64,000 bases of DNA from JAAUTY01 sp964397305 (GTDB lineage Bacteria; Cyanobacteriota; Cyanobacteriia; Cyanobacteriales; Spirulinaceae): contig CAYNIP010000015.1 of the NCBI GenBank assembly GCA_964397305.1, forward strand, positions 30,120 through 94,119. Direction: 5' to 3'. The notes beneath the pieces were generated by a model that searched no databases, had not been told where the DNA came from, and worked only from the letters and a program-made list of their open reading frames with translations. The position numbers were made by a program, and so were the translations under genes. Shown here in pieces: positions 33,830-42,740 of the stretch; position 1 is the stretch's first letter; the number at the start of each line of letters is the position of its first letter.

Positions 33830-35979
33830 AGACGGAGATAGTTCCAGTAGTTGCTAAAAACCGCTTCGACATAGCCTTGGGTTTCCGGGAACGGGATCTG
33901 CTCCACAAAGGCATCGGGATCGCGGGCGTCGAAGCGCTGCAACCAATTGTTGACATTGCCGGGGCCGGCATTGTAGCTGGCGATCGCCAACATAGAATTA
34001 TCCCGAAACTCGCGATGGGTGTAGGCCAGGAACCAAGTGCCAAGCCGAATATTGTCCACCGGATCGATCAGTTTGAAATTCGGGTCATAGCCTGCCTGTT
34101 CCGCGACCCAGGTTCCCGTGTCGGGCATGACCTGCATCAGGCCCACGGCTCCGGCCGAGGAGCGAATTTCGGGCTCAAAGCGAGATTCTTGGCGCATGAG
34201 GGCGATCGCCAAGACCGGATTCACGCCCTGGGTCGCCGACCACTCCTGCACTAGCTCCCAATAGGGCAAGGGAAAGAGGGCGTGCCAGTAGGCCTCGGTT
34301 TGCCGGAGGGCTTGCCAAGCGTCCCGATCGGCCTCGTCCTGCCGCTCCTGGAGGGACCAGATGCGATCAATCCCCTTGAGGTAGTCGCCCCGGGCGACGC
34401 GCAGGAGGCCGTCGCTAAATTGCTCTTCGACCGTGAGTTCTTGGCGATCGCCCCGTTCCGCCTGCCACAGTCGCCAGGCCTCGTCATCCTGGCCCAGTTG
34501 GTAGAGTTCCTGAAAGACAGCGGACCCAGCGGGCGGCTGCGGGCGGCGCGTTGGCGGTTCCAAGCGGGGCTGCTGGGACCCCACGGTCTGGAAATCACCC
34601 ACCGGTTTCCCCAAGAGCGACGCTGCCCGCCAAGCATAGTAGGATTCCGGGTGCTTGCGGAGGGTGTAGCGGAAGGCTTTGGTCGCATCCTCCTCGCGAC
34701 CCAGGGCCTGGGCCCATTTGCCCACCCAGAAGGCAGCCTTGGGGGCGAGGCTGCTGTCGGGGTTGTTGATCGCGATGGGCTGGGCCCATTTCCAGGCCTC
34801 GACGTAGTTCTCCTGCTCGGCGGCGCGGCGGGCCTGACGCCAGCGGTAGCGGGCGGCGGCCAGGGATTGGGGGTAGTCATCCAGCAGGCGCTGCCGGGTC
34901 TGGCCGGCAGCCTGGCCGTTGCCCTGGGCCTCGAGGCGCTCGGCCTTGGCGATCAGGGCCTCGGGGGCGCGGTCGGGGAAGTTGGCGATCGCTTGGTCTA
35001 AGACGGCGATCGCCCGCTCCCGGGGCCCCACAGCGGCGAGATGCACCAGGGCCCGCCCGGTTTCCTCGGCCTCGGGAAAGGCTGCTACCAAGTTCTCGTA
35101 GCCCCGCGCCGCCTCGGCTTCATTGCCCGTGAGGTGCAGCCCCCGAGCGGCGCGGTAGCGGGTGAGGGGCGAAGGGGGGGCCTTGGCGTAGGCGCGGGCG
35201 GCCTTGGCCCATTCCCACTGCTCCCAGTAGCCCGTGGCGATCGCCTGCCAGTCTGCTGGCGTCAACTGCTCCGCATAATTTTCGACCAAGGAATCCCGCA
35301 GGCTGCTCATGCCCGCACCGTCGGGCAGTTGACGCACCAGGTAGAGGAGCAGCTCGGGTTGGTCGCGGTTGCCCTCCAGCCGCTCCCGGGCGATCTCGTG
35401 GCTGCGGGGATGACTGGGGTATTCCGCCAGCGCCTGGTCGTGATAGCTAGGGTCAGTCTGTCCCAGTTGGTAGAGGGCTTCTGGGACGGCGAGGGATTCG
35501 GGGTAGGTCTCGATCAGGGTTTGCAGATCCGCCCGGGCCCGCTCCAGTTCGTTGGTCAGTTGCCGGGCCCGGGCTCGTTTGAGCAGGATGTAGGGGGCGA
35601 GCAGGTCATAGTCAGCCTCGAGGCCGTGCAGATGGCGCAGGGCCCGCCCCCCTTCCTGGGCTGCCAACCAGTCGCTGGCCAGGAGGTAGCGGGCGCGGCT
35701 GCGTTCGTAGCTCGGTTGCTCGGCCTGGGCGATCGCCTCCAGGGCCTCCCGGCGCGCCGCCGGAGCTTGGGAGACTAGGGGCAGCACTTCGGAGCGGTCA
35801 TCCTCGGGACGCTCGGCGGCGGTATTGCTGTAGAGTGAGGTGCTGGAAACAATCCAAGTTTCCAGACGCTTCAGCCAGCCACGCTCTTGGGCCAACAGCA
35901 CGATGGAGCCTAGGAGGGCTACGATCAGCAGGCCGGAGCTAACGGTCAGCAAGGTTTGAACAGTACGTCCCTTCGGCAT
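33796..35979 (-). CDS. slt: soluble-type lytic murein transglycosylase with TPR-like superhelix
   Basis: Cleaves the MurNAc-GlcNAc bond of peptidoglycan, forming the 1,6-anhydro end. The 727-residue protein has an N-terminal membrane anchor or uncleaved signal (residues 9-30), a long alpha-superhelical region with TPR-like repeats (about 70-540) as in E. coli Slt70, and a C-terminal SLT domain. Catalytic Glu is E598 in MRQESRF. The supporting motifs are SSAGAVGLMQVMP, NIRLG and ASYNAGPGNV. The ATG at 35979 has a GGAG/AAGGG site. It is divergent from pepA and overlaps the glycosyltransferase gene tail-to-tail. Confidence 0.92.
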   Translation of the reverse strand: MPKGRTVQTLLTVSSGLLIVALLGSIVLLAQERGWLKRLETWIVSSTSLYSNTAAERPEDDRSEVLPLVSQAPAARREALEAIAQAEQPSYERSRARYLLASDWLAAQEGGRALRHLHGLEADYDLLAPYILLKRARARQLTNELERARADLQTLIETYPESLAVPEALYQLGQTDPSYHDQALAEYPSHPRSHEIARERLEGNRDQPELLLYLVRQLPDGAGMSSLRDSLVENYAEQLTPADWQAIATGYWEQWEWAKAARAYAKAPPSPLTRYRAARGLHLTGNEAEAARGYENLVAAFPEAEETGRALVHLAAVGPRERAIAVLDQAIANFPDRAPEALIAKAERLEAQGNGQAAGQTRQRLLDDYPQSLAAARYRWRQARRAAEQENYVEAWKWAQPIAINNPDSSLAPKAAFWVGKWAQALGREEDATKAFRYTLRKHPESYYAWRAASLLGKPVGDFQTVGSQQPRLEPPTRRPQPPAGSAVFQELYQLGQDDEAWRLWQAERGDRQELTVEEQFSDGLLRVARGDYLKGIDRIWSLQERQDEADRDAWQALRQTEAYWHALFPLPYWELVQEWSATQGVNPVLAIALMRQESRFEPEIRSSAGAVGLMQVMPDTGTWVAEQAGYDPNFKLIDPVDNIRLGTWFLAYTHREFRDNSMLAIASYNAGPGNVNNWLQRFDARDPDAFVEQIPFPETQGYVEAVFSNYWNYLRLYDPSLAPLLE

Positions 35980-36184
35980 TCCCTTTCTCCTACGGAGACG
36001 TTACGCGAACGGGGTGGTTTTTGTCTTCAGCCATCATAAACCACTCGCTCTGAGAATCGGGGATCGCCCAGGGCCGCCGTGCCCAAGGCAGGAACGCTTT
36101 ATCATCGTAGAAACAAGCTTGCAACTTAGGCGCTCTCTCTGTTTGGGTTGCAGCCGACACAGCGATTTCTTTCACACAATACTG

Positions 36185-37651
36185 ATGGATATTCAAGCGG
36201 TAGACACGTCTCCCCTAGCCTGGACGGGCGAAGCGCTCGCGGTTGGTTTGAGCGCGGCGGATCTGGAGTTGACTGGTGACTGGACGGCCCTGGATGACCG
36301 CTGGGATGGGGCCCTGAGCGAGGCGATCGCCAGCGGCCAGGTCGATGGCAAAGCGGGTAACAGCGCTGTGTTGCGCCTCGGTCGCACCAGTCCGGTCCGA
36401 AAACTGATCGTCGTCGGTCTCGGAGATCCGGAGGCCCTCACCCTGGACAGCCTGCGGGGGGCCAGCGCCAGCGCCGGCCGGCTGGCCAAGGCGGCAAAGG
36501 TAAAGGACCTGGGGCTCAGCCTGCCGACCGTAGACACCGCTGAGGTGACAACCCAGGCCCTGGCCGAGGGCCTCCGCTTAGCCCTCCACAGTGATCAGCG
36601 CTTCAAGTCGGAGAGCGACGAGACGGCTCCGCCCGCCACGATTACCCTCTTGGGCCTGGGAGCGCAGGCGGCAGCTTTGGCTCGGGCCGAGGCGATCGCC
36701 GCCGGGACGATCTTGGCTCGGGAACTCGTGGCGGCTCCGGCCAATGCGGTCACGCCCCTGACCTTGGCGGCCACAGCCCAGGAGCTGGCGGCGGACTACG
36801 GCCTGGGCTTGGAAATCCTCGAGGGCGAGGACTGCGAGCGCTTGGGCATGGGAGCTTTTCTCGGCGTTGCCCAGGCCTCGGATCTGCCCCCGAAGTTCAT
36901 CCACCTCACCTACAAGCCCGAGGGAACCCCCCGCCGCAAGTTGGCGATTATCGGCAAGGGACTGACGTTTGATTCCGGCGGGCTCAATATCAAGGGGGCC
37001 GGGAGTGGCATCGAAACCATGAAGATGGACATGGGCGGGGCGGGGGCGACCCTGGGGGTCGCCCGGGCGATCGCCGCTCTGAAACCGGATGTTGAAGTTC
37101 ACTTCATCAGCGCGGTGACGGAAAACATGATCAGCGGCCGCGCCCTGCGCCCCGGCGACATCCTCACGGCCTCCAATGGCAAGACGATCGAAGTCAACAA
37201 TACCGATGCAGAAGGCCGCCTGACCCTGGCGGATGCCCTCGTTTTTGCCGACAAGCTGGGGGTACAGGCCATGGTGGATCTGGCAACCCTGACGGGGGCC
37301 TGCATCGTCGCCCTCGGGGATGAAATTGGCGGCCTCTGGAGCCCGGATGCGGAGCTGGCCGCGCAGCTCCAAGCGGCGGCCCAGGTGGCGGGGGAAAAGT
37401 TCTGGACGATGCCCCTGGAAGAGAAGTATTTTGAAGGGCTCAAGTCCCCGATCGCCGATATGAAAAATACCGGCCCCCGCGCTGGCGGCTCGATCACAGC
37501 GGCCCTCTTCCTGAAGCAGTTTGTCACCACCACGCCCTGGGCCCACCTCGACATTGCCGGTCCCGTCTGGGCTGACAAGGAGAGTGGCGTGAATAATGCC
37601 GGAGCTACGGGCTTCCCGGTGCGGACGCTGGTTCATTGGGCCTTGAGCTAA
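36185..37651 (+). CDS. pepA: leucyl aminopeptidase (M17)
   Basis: A cytosolic hexameric di-zinc or manganese aminopeptidase that removes N-terminal residues from peptides. The 488-residue protein has the family signature NTDAEGRLTLADAL, and the other metal-site segments GKGLTFDSGG and MKMDMGGA. The ATG at 36185 is chosen because residues from it match the family's usual N-terminal domain; an upstream in-frame GTG at 36014 would add 57 residues without family character. The gene stands alone, divergent from slt. Confidence 0.95.
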   Translation: MDIQAVDTSPLAWTGEALAVGLSAADLELTGDWTALDDRWDGALSEAIASGQVDGKAGNSAVLRLGRTSPVRKLIVVGLGDPEALTLDSLRGASASAGRLAKAAKVKDLGLSLPTVDTAEVTTQALAEGLRLALHSDQRFKSESDETAPPATITLLGLGAQAAALARAEAIAAGTILARELVAAPANAVTPLTLAATAQELAADYGLGLEILEGEDCERLGMGAFLGVAQASDLPPKFIHLTYKPEGTPRRKLAIIGKGLTFDSGGLNIKGAGSGIETMKMDMGGAGATLGVARAIAALKPDVEVHFISAVTENMISGRALRPGDILTASNGKTIEVNNTDAEGRLTLADALVFADKLGVQAMVDLATLTGACIVALGDEIGGLWSPDAELAAQLQAAAQVAGEKFWTMPLEEKYFEGLKSPIADMKNTGPRAGGSITAALFLKQFVTTTPWAHLDIAGPVWADKESGVNNAGATGFPVRTLVHWALS

Positions 37652-37848
37652 GATCTGCCGTCAAGGAGGCCTGAAACCCTGACTAACCCTGGCTTCTGAG
37701 TCAGGAGGCTGCTCAGCCTAGCGGCGGCGATCGCCGAGTCCCTGACTGGATTCTGGCTCTCGCCGCCCGCGCTAGGCTCTGTCAGCCATAACTCACGCAA
37801 CCCTTGCCAGCCGGTCGTGCTGTTGGGTGCGAGGATTGCCGATCAGCT

Positions 37849-39450
37849 CTAACCCCTAATCCCCAATCCCCAATCCCTCAACGAGAGTCCCCCCAGAACC
37901 AGCAACAGCCAGAGCAGCCAGTCCCCCCAGCGGACGTAGAGGGTGCGACTGTGGCGGCGCTCGATCGTGCCCGCTTGGAGGGCGTATTCATTCAAGGGGC
38001 TGATCCAGAGGGTTTCGCCCCGGGGGGAGACGAAGGCAGAGTAGCCGGTATTGGTAGCTCGCGCGGCCCAGCGATCGCTCTCGATGGCCCGCAGGACATC
38101 TTGGGCATGGTGCTGGGCCGGCATGGCGGCGCTGTAGTGGGCGTTGTTGGAGGCGGTGAGGATGAATTCCCCCCCGGCGGCGGTTTGGCGTCGGAAGTGG
38201 CGCGGAAAGGCTGACTCGTAGCAGATGCCGACGATCGCGCGACCCCAGGGGGTATCAAAAACTTGGGTGGGCGCCCCAGCCGCGAGCTGAGCTTCCAGAG
38301 GGGAAAGCCGACTGATCAGCCGACCTAGGAGGGGCTCGAAGGGGATGTATTCCCCCAAGGGGACGAGCTTCACCTTGTCGTAGCGGCTGTAGGTGGCCCC
38401 GTCCCCGGTGACGGTGAACAGGCTGTTGGTGTAGCGGTGGCCTTGGTCGCCGTAGGCCCCGACCCAGGCCGGGATGCCGCTCTTGCGAATCGCGTGGTAG
38501 AGGGAGCTTTGGGCCCGCTGGCGCTCCCAGTAAAAGGGCAGGGCGGTTTCCGGCGTGAGGACCACATCGACGCCTTGAGCCACGAGCTGCTGGTAGCCGC
38601 TTGTGTAGCCCGCGATCGCCCGCCGCCAGCCCTCGGGGGAGAGTTTGATGGTGTTGGGAATATTGCCCTGAATGATGCCCACTCGCAGGGGCTCGCCGGC
38701 CGCGCGGGGCTGAGCATAGAGAACCGCTCCCAAGGCGTGGGCGCTGAGGAATAGGGCGATCGCCAGGCCCAGATAACCCTTGGCTCGAGGACGGGCTTGC
38801 CGCCAGGCTCCCAGGGCCTCAGCCAGGGCTCCATTGACCCCGACGAGCACAGCCGCGATCGCCGTGGGGCCGCTCATCTGCCCCAGGTGCAGAATCCAGA
38901 GGTTCTGAGGACTCTGGGTGTAAGCCAAGGCCGTCCACCACAGGGGACCGGCACTCCAGAGGGCCTCACAGCCACACCAGAGAGCGATCCCCACCAGGAG
39001 GCGGCGACCCGTCAGGGCCCAGCTCGGCGGTTTCTGCTGCCAACACCGTTGCCCGATCCCCGCCAACAGACCCGCCCAGGTCGCGGTTAGGACGGCCCCC
39101 CAGAGGGCGATCGCCAGCCAACAGACCAGGGCGATCGCCAGGCTCGCCAGCCAGGGCACACCCATCCAGGTCAGGGGATGAACGCCGGTGATCCAGACCA
39201 GGGCTAGCCCGTGATAGCCCAGACCCCAAGCAAAGCCCAGCCCAGCCGCTCGGGGCGATCGCGCGCCCAGGATTAAATACCAGAGGGGGACGAGGGCCAG
39301 CCAAGCCCCCAGCCAAAGCGATCCGGGGGCCGGGGCCAAGCCCATGACAAGACCCCCCAGCAACGCGACCAGAGCCTGGTGAGCCGGGGAGGAGGGTTTG
39401 GGGAGGGGAGGGAGGGAGGGCTTAGGGGGACTTGGCAGTGGGGATCGCAT
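37849..39450 (-). CDS. lnt: apolipoprotein N-acyltransferase
   Basis: Adds the third acyl chain to the N-terminal Cys of lipoproteins, in the inner membrane. The 533-residue protein has about six helices in its first 240 residues and then a nitrilase-type domain facing the periplasm. The catalytic triad is visible as E301 (TPETALPF), K359 (YDKVKLVPLGEY) and C410 (VGICYES). The ATG at 39450 is chosen since the frame upstream overlaps the coiled-coil gene; even so the two genes overlap by 29 bp, which suggests translational coupling. The C-terminus ends with a final helix (LLWLLLVLGGLSL). Confidence 0.92.
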   Translation of the reverse strand: MRSPLPSPPKPSLPPLPKPSSPAHQALVALLGGLVMGLAPAPGSLWLGAWLALVPLWYLILGARSPRAAGLGFAWGLGYHGLALVWITGVHPLTWMGVPWLASLAIALVCWLAIALWGAVLTATWAGLLAGIGQRCWQQKPPSWALTGRRLLVGIALWCGCEALWSAGPLWWTALAYTQSPQNLWILHLGQMSGPTAIAAVLVGVNGALAEALGAWRQARPRAKGYLGLAIALFLSAHALGAVLYAQPRAAGEPLRVGIIQGNIPNTIKLSPEGWRRAIAGYTSGYQQLVAQGVDVVLTPETALPFYWERQRAQSSLYHAIRKSGIPAWVGAYGDQGHRYTNSLFTVTGDGATYSRYDKVKLVPLGEYIPFEPLLGRLISRLSPLEAQLAAGAPTQVFDTPWGRAIVGICYESAFPRHFRRQTAAGGEFILTASNNAHYSAAMPAQHHAQDVLRAIESDRWAARATNTGYSAFVSPRGETLWISPLNEYALQAGTIERRHSRTLYVRWGDWLLWLLLVLGGLSLRDWGLGIRG

Positions 39451-39961
39451 CAGTCGGCTCCGGGACAGCAGTGGGGACCCTGGCCCGGGAACCAGCCTGA
39501 TCCCTGGGCTGGTTGCCGTTGTCGGCCTGGGCGGCGCGAACTCGAGCCAGTTGATCGATCGTATCGCCAATGACGGCCGTGAGGTTTTTGCGAGTGTTGA
39601 TGTGGCTTTCTTGCTCGAGCTTCAGAGCCTCGAGGGCCTGATCTCGCTCCTGGAGGGCGGTGAGCAGGGTTTGCTTGAAGGCCTCCGGGGCCTCCAGATC
39701 CGCTAGCTCAGCGGCGATCGCCGCCTCCCGCACCTGATCAGTAGACCCGCCCTCCTGCTGAGCCTGCAAAGCGGCGGTGAGCTGCTCCACTTCGGCGCGC
39801 AGGGTCTGAGTCTCGGTGCGGCGCTGGCGCGCTTCGATATTGTAGAGTTTGCGCCAGTGGGCCGCGCTCTCTTGAGCAGCACGGGTTTCATCCTGGGCCT
39901 GAGCGAGCTGCTGCCGGAGCGTGCGAATCTCCGCTAACCATTGCACAACTTCTTCGCTCAT
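39422..39961 (-). CDS. coiled-coil protein upstream of lnt, unknown
   Basis: A 179-residue soluble protein. Residues 1-75 and 95-150 are strongly heptad-like (Leu, Glu, Gln, Ala rich), reading as two coiled-coil segments. The last 30 residues are Pro- and Ala-rich and probably disordered. I do not recognise a family beyond an impression that it recurs in cyanobacteria. Its ATG begins MSEEVVQWLAE. It overlaps the start of lnt by 29 bp in another frame, so the two are probably co-expressed. Confidence 0.7.
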   Translation of the reverse strand: MSEEVVQWLAEIRTLRQQLAQAQDETRAAQESAAHWRKLYNIEARQRRTETQTLRAEVEQLTAALQAQQEGGSTDQVREAAIAAELADLEAPEAFKQTLLTALQERDQALEALKLEQESHINTRKNLTAVIGDTIDQLARVRAAQADNGNQPRDQAGSRARVPTAVPEPTDAIPTAKSP

Positions 39962-40320
39962 GAACCGCCAAGCCTCCTCTGTCTCATCGTCGCCACTCCC
40001 CTACTTTACGGCAGAAGTCGGCCCCCTGGCGGGGCTGGCAGCGCTCCGAGGGTGACACGCCGGTCAACCCCTTGATATTAGACGGTTTCAAGCCTTGAGA
40101 GCACCAGGAAATGGCGCAGCTCAAGGGTCTGCCAGCAGCGGTGAAGCGGCGACAACCCCACGCGCTTGTTGGGATGGGTGGTAGCACTTTGGTGCTCCAG
40201 CGCAACGATGAGCCGAATAGCCCTGATCCAATGGGAATGTTCCCGGATTGCGATAGCCAAGCTGTCCAGTTCGCGATAAATCTGGCACATTAGGAGGGAC
40301 TAGACCTACGTTCTCAGCCG
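39962..40320. other. intergenic, no gene seen
   Basis: 359 bp between the divergent coiled-coil and BrkB-family genes. Short open frames on both strands (for example 40078-40290 minus) lack family features. There is no hairpin repeat. It should contain both promoters. Confidence 0.5.
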
Positions 40321-41364
40321 ATGGCGATCTCGCGTTTCTGGAGCTTCTTCTACTACCTCAACCGCTCAACAGTTGCTAAGACTGTGAGGCGCATTTTTCA
40401 GCGCCGCCTGCCGGGGCTGTCCGCAGAAATTGCTTACAATGCCATCCTGGCGCTCTTTCCGGCCTTTCTTGCCTTGGTAGCAGCGATCGGTCTTCTGGAG
40501 GAATCCCTCCAATCAAGTTTTGAAAGCCTGGCGACGTATCTCGGGGTCAAAGATGAGTCATTACAGTTTACTCTTCGCAATTTGGCGGTTGAATTGCGGA
40601 TTTTTATCCCCGATTTGGTTTGGGAGTTGCTGAGTAATGTCACGGCAGAAATTGCCCAGACGAAAAGCACGAGCCTGCTCTCAGCCAGCTTTGCCGCCGC
40701 GATCTGGGTGTCGTCAGCGGCGGTCAGTGCGGCGATGAATGCCCTAGACCAGATTCACCATATTCGACCCCGACAACGGCGGCCGTTCTGGCAGGCCAAG
40801 CTCATTGCCCTGGGGTTGACGCTGGGTAGCTTGGTTCTCCTCACGAGTGCCTCGTTTTTGATTTTGATTAGCGACTCCTTAGTGCAATTCCTCGCGGATA
40901 CGATTGAAAGCTTGCCCCTGAATGAGTCGGAGCAAGGGGCCCTGATTGTGTTGCGGGTCTGGCAACAGTTGAGTCTACCGCTGGCCGTGGCGATTGTGGC
41001 GATCGCCTTTGCCCTGATCTATCGCTTTGCCCCCAGTCGCTGGCAGCGCCGCACGCCTGTGTTTCCGGGAGCAGTTCTGGCGGCCCTTTCCTGGGTCGGG
41101 ATCTCGTTCCTGTTTCGTGCCTATGTCGATAATTTTGGCAACTACAACAAGGTCTATGGTGCGATCGGGGCAGTGATTGTGCTCATGCTCTGGCTCTATC
41201 TCAGTTCGCTGGTGATGCTGATTGGCTGCCAGTTGAATGTCACGGTGGGCGAGGCCATGCGTGCGAAGGCCCGCCGCCAAGCCCTCATGGACCAGCTCGA
41301 TGCCGAAAGCACCTCTCCCCTAGCCCAAACCATCACGGAGCCAACGCTGCCACCTCAAGCCTAG
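40321..41364 (+). CDS. YihY/BrkB family inner-membrane protein
   Basis: A 347-residue protein with six membrane helices in the YihY/UPF0761 arrangement. The N-terminal RLPGLSAEIAYNAILALFP stretch (residues 29-47) is the family's hallmark opening. The last helix pair includes a GAIGAVIVLMLWLYLSSLVM-type sequence (residues about 280-299). Often misnamed ribonuclease BN; a transport or envelope role is suspected but not proven. It is convergent with the second DUF1822 gene, with 44 bp between stops. Confidence 0.85.
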   Translation: MAISRFWSFFYYLNRSTVAKTVRRIFQRRLPGLSAEIAYNAILALFPAFLALVAAIGLLEESLQSSFESLATYLGVKDESLQFTLRNLAVELRIFIPDLVWELLSNVTAEIAQTKSTSLLSASFAAAIWVSSAAVSAAMNALDQIHHIRPRQRRPFWQAKLIALGLTLGSLVLLTSASFLILISDSLVQFLADTIESLPLNESEQGALIVLRVWQQLSLPLAVAIVAIAFALIYRFAPSRWQRRTPVFPGAVLAALSWVGISFLFRAYVDNFGNYNKVYGAIGAVIVLMLWLYLSSLVMLIGCQLNVTVGEAMRAKARRQALMDQLDAESTSPLAQTITEPTLPPQA

Positions 41365-41408
41365 GGCGTCCCTGGGACTCTGAGCGAGGCGCAGGCGCAA
41401 TCAGGGCC

Positions 41409-42740
41409 CTAGCCCAGGTAGAACTCGAAGGGGGGCAGGGTTGTGGTCGCCCCGTGAGCATCCGTGAGGGTGACGAGAAACTTCTCCTCGTAGGCCCCCA
41501 CCACCTGAGCAAAGAGGTAGTTGTTGGCCCGTTGCGGTAATAGCGTCTCCTCGACCAGTAGGTCCGTCTCATCGGCGATGCGCCAGCGCAGGCCGTAGGG
41601 TGTTGGTTTTCCGGGGATGGCCCCCAAGATCAGCAGCAGCATCCAGTTATCTTCGTAAGAGAGAGACCAGGCCACTGCATAAACACGCGCACCGCCGCCA
41701 AGGTCGAGATCCAGGTAGCCACGACCGGCTCGGGCTGGAATGGGTGTGCCGGTCTGGTGCTGGATTTCGCCGAGCAGGCTGGCGAGGGTGGCGCTCGGGG
41801 TCTGGGTGGCGACGCGACGGAACCCCGATTCCGTCACGAGTTGCCAGGCAGAGTCCTGCACGAGCTCGGCGGCTCGCTCTTGGAGCCAGAGGCCGAGGTT
41901 GACAGCGGGCTGGGAGAGGAGGCAGAGCAGATCTTGGAGATGGTGATGGCAAGCTGGGTCTGCGGCGGCGGCGGCGCGTTGGAGCCACTGCAAGAGGCGC
42001 GGTTGGCGCAGGAGGGCGACCCCTTCGGCCCAGGTCAGCACCTCCCACAGGGGGCGATCGCTCGCCGCCGGCAAGCGTTCCCCTAAGGCCGCCCAAACCT
42101 CGGCGGCTAGGGGAGCGGCTGGCTCTGGAGAGGGCAAGGGCACGGCCGTCGGCGCGAGGCACTGCAAATCGAGCAAGAGTTCATCGCTGTCGGGATTGAA
42201 GGCGTTGCGCGGCAGGGCATAGGTCCAGTCCGTCTGGGGCTCTAGATCGGCCGCGAGGGCGGTGAGGCGATCGCGCCGCAGAAATCCCAGCACGGCGGTC
42301 ACTTGTAAATCCTCTTCAATCCCCACCAGCACGTAGAAGTGGGCGTTGAACTCCGGCACCTCGACCACGGCTCGGGGCAGTGTCACCTCGGCATCACTCC
42401 AGGCGAGGGTCGGCACCAAGCAGACCCGAAACGCCCCCACTTGCACGGGGCAGGCTGCATTGAGAATTTCCGCCACCAAGCACTGCTCTCGCGCACAGCG
42501 ATCCGCGTTGATCGCGATCTCTGGGGCGCGCTTCTGGAGCCAGGTCGCGAAGCCAAAGAGCGCTAGCGCATTGAGGTAGGCTTGGGTCTGGCGCTGGGGG
42601 CGGAGGGCCTGGCTGAGGTCGCGGGCGCGATCGCAGTCCGTGGGGAGCAGTGGCAAGGTCTCGGACCGGGTCGCGAACGTCTGAAGATCGGCGATCGAAT
42701 CCGGAGAATCTGTCACATCCGTAAAATCAGTGGTCATCAT
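41409..42740 (-). CDS. DUF1822 family protein (copy 2)
   Basis: A 443-residue paralogue of the DUF1822 protein at 15.8 kb. The shared landmarks are CPVQVGAFRVCLVP, AHFYVLVGI, GFLRRDRL and VNLGLWL. It is longer by an insert in the middle, rich in Ala, Leu and Trp, not present in copy 1. Its ATG overlaps the stop of the sigma-like gene in an ATGA, so the pair should be translationally coupled and made in fixed ratio. Codon use is GC-rich like the surrounding chromosome, unlike copy 1. Function unknown; partner of the sigma-like protein by linkage. Confidence 0.85.
   Translation of the reverse strand: MMTTDFTDVTDSPDSIADLQTFATRSETLPLLPTDCDRARDLSQALRPQRQTQAYLNALALFGFATWLQKRAPEIAINADRCAREQCLVAEILNAACPVQVGAFRVCLVPTLAWSDAEVTLPRAVVEVPEFNAHFYVLVGIEEDLQVTAVLGFLRRDRLTALAADLEPQTDWTYALPRNAFNPDSDELLLDLQCLAPTAVPLPSPEPAAPLAAEVWAALGERLPAASDRPLWEVLTWAEGVALLRQPRLLQWLQRAAAAADPACHHHLQDLLCLLSQPAVNLGLWLQERAAELVQDSAWQLVTESGFRRVATQTPSATLASLLGEIQHQTGTPIPARAGRGYLDLDLGGGARVYAVAWSLSYEDNWMLLLILGAIPGKPTPYGLRWRIADETDLLVEETLLPQRANNYLFAQVVGAYEEKFLVTLTDAHGATTTLPPFEFYLG

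Noticed and set aside
35041..35778. 245-residue plus-strand open frame inside slt
   Set aside because: Antisense shadow of the Slt superhelical region with no start signal or motif.
36578..37636. 352-residue open frame antisense to pepA
   Set aside because: Shadow of a GC-rich gene on the opposite strand.
40078..40290. 70-residue minus-strand open frame that looked like a transposase remnant
   Set aside because: No catalytic motif or terminal repeats could be found.
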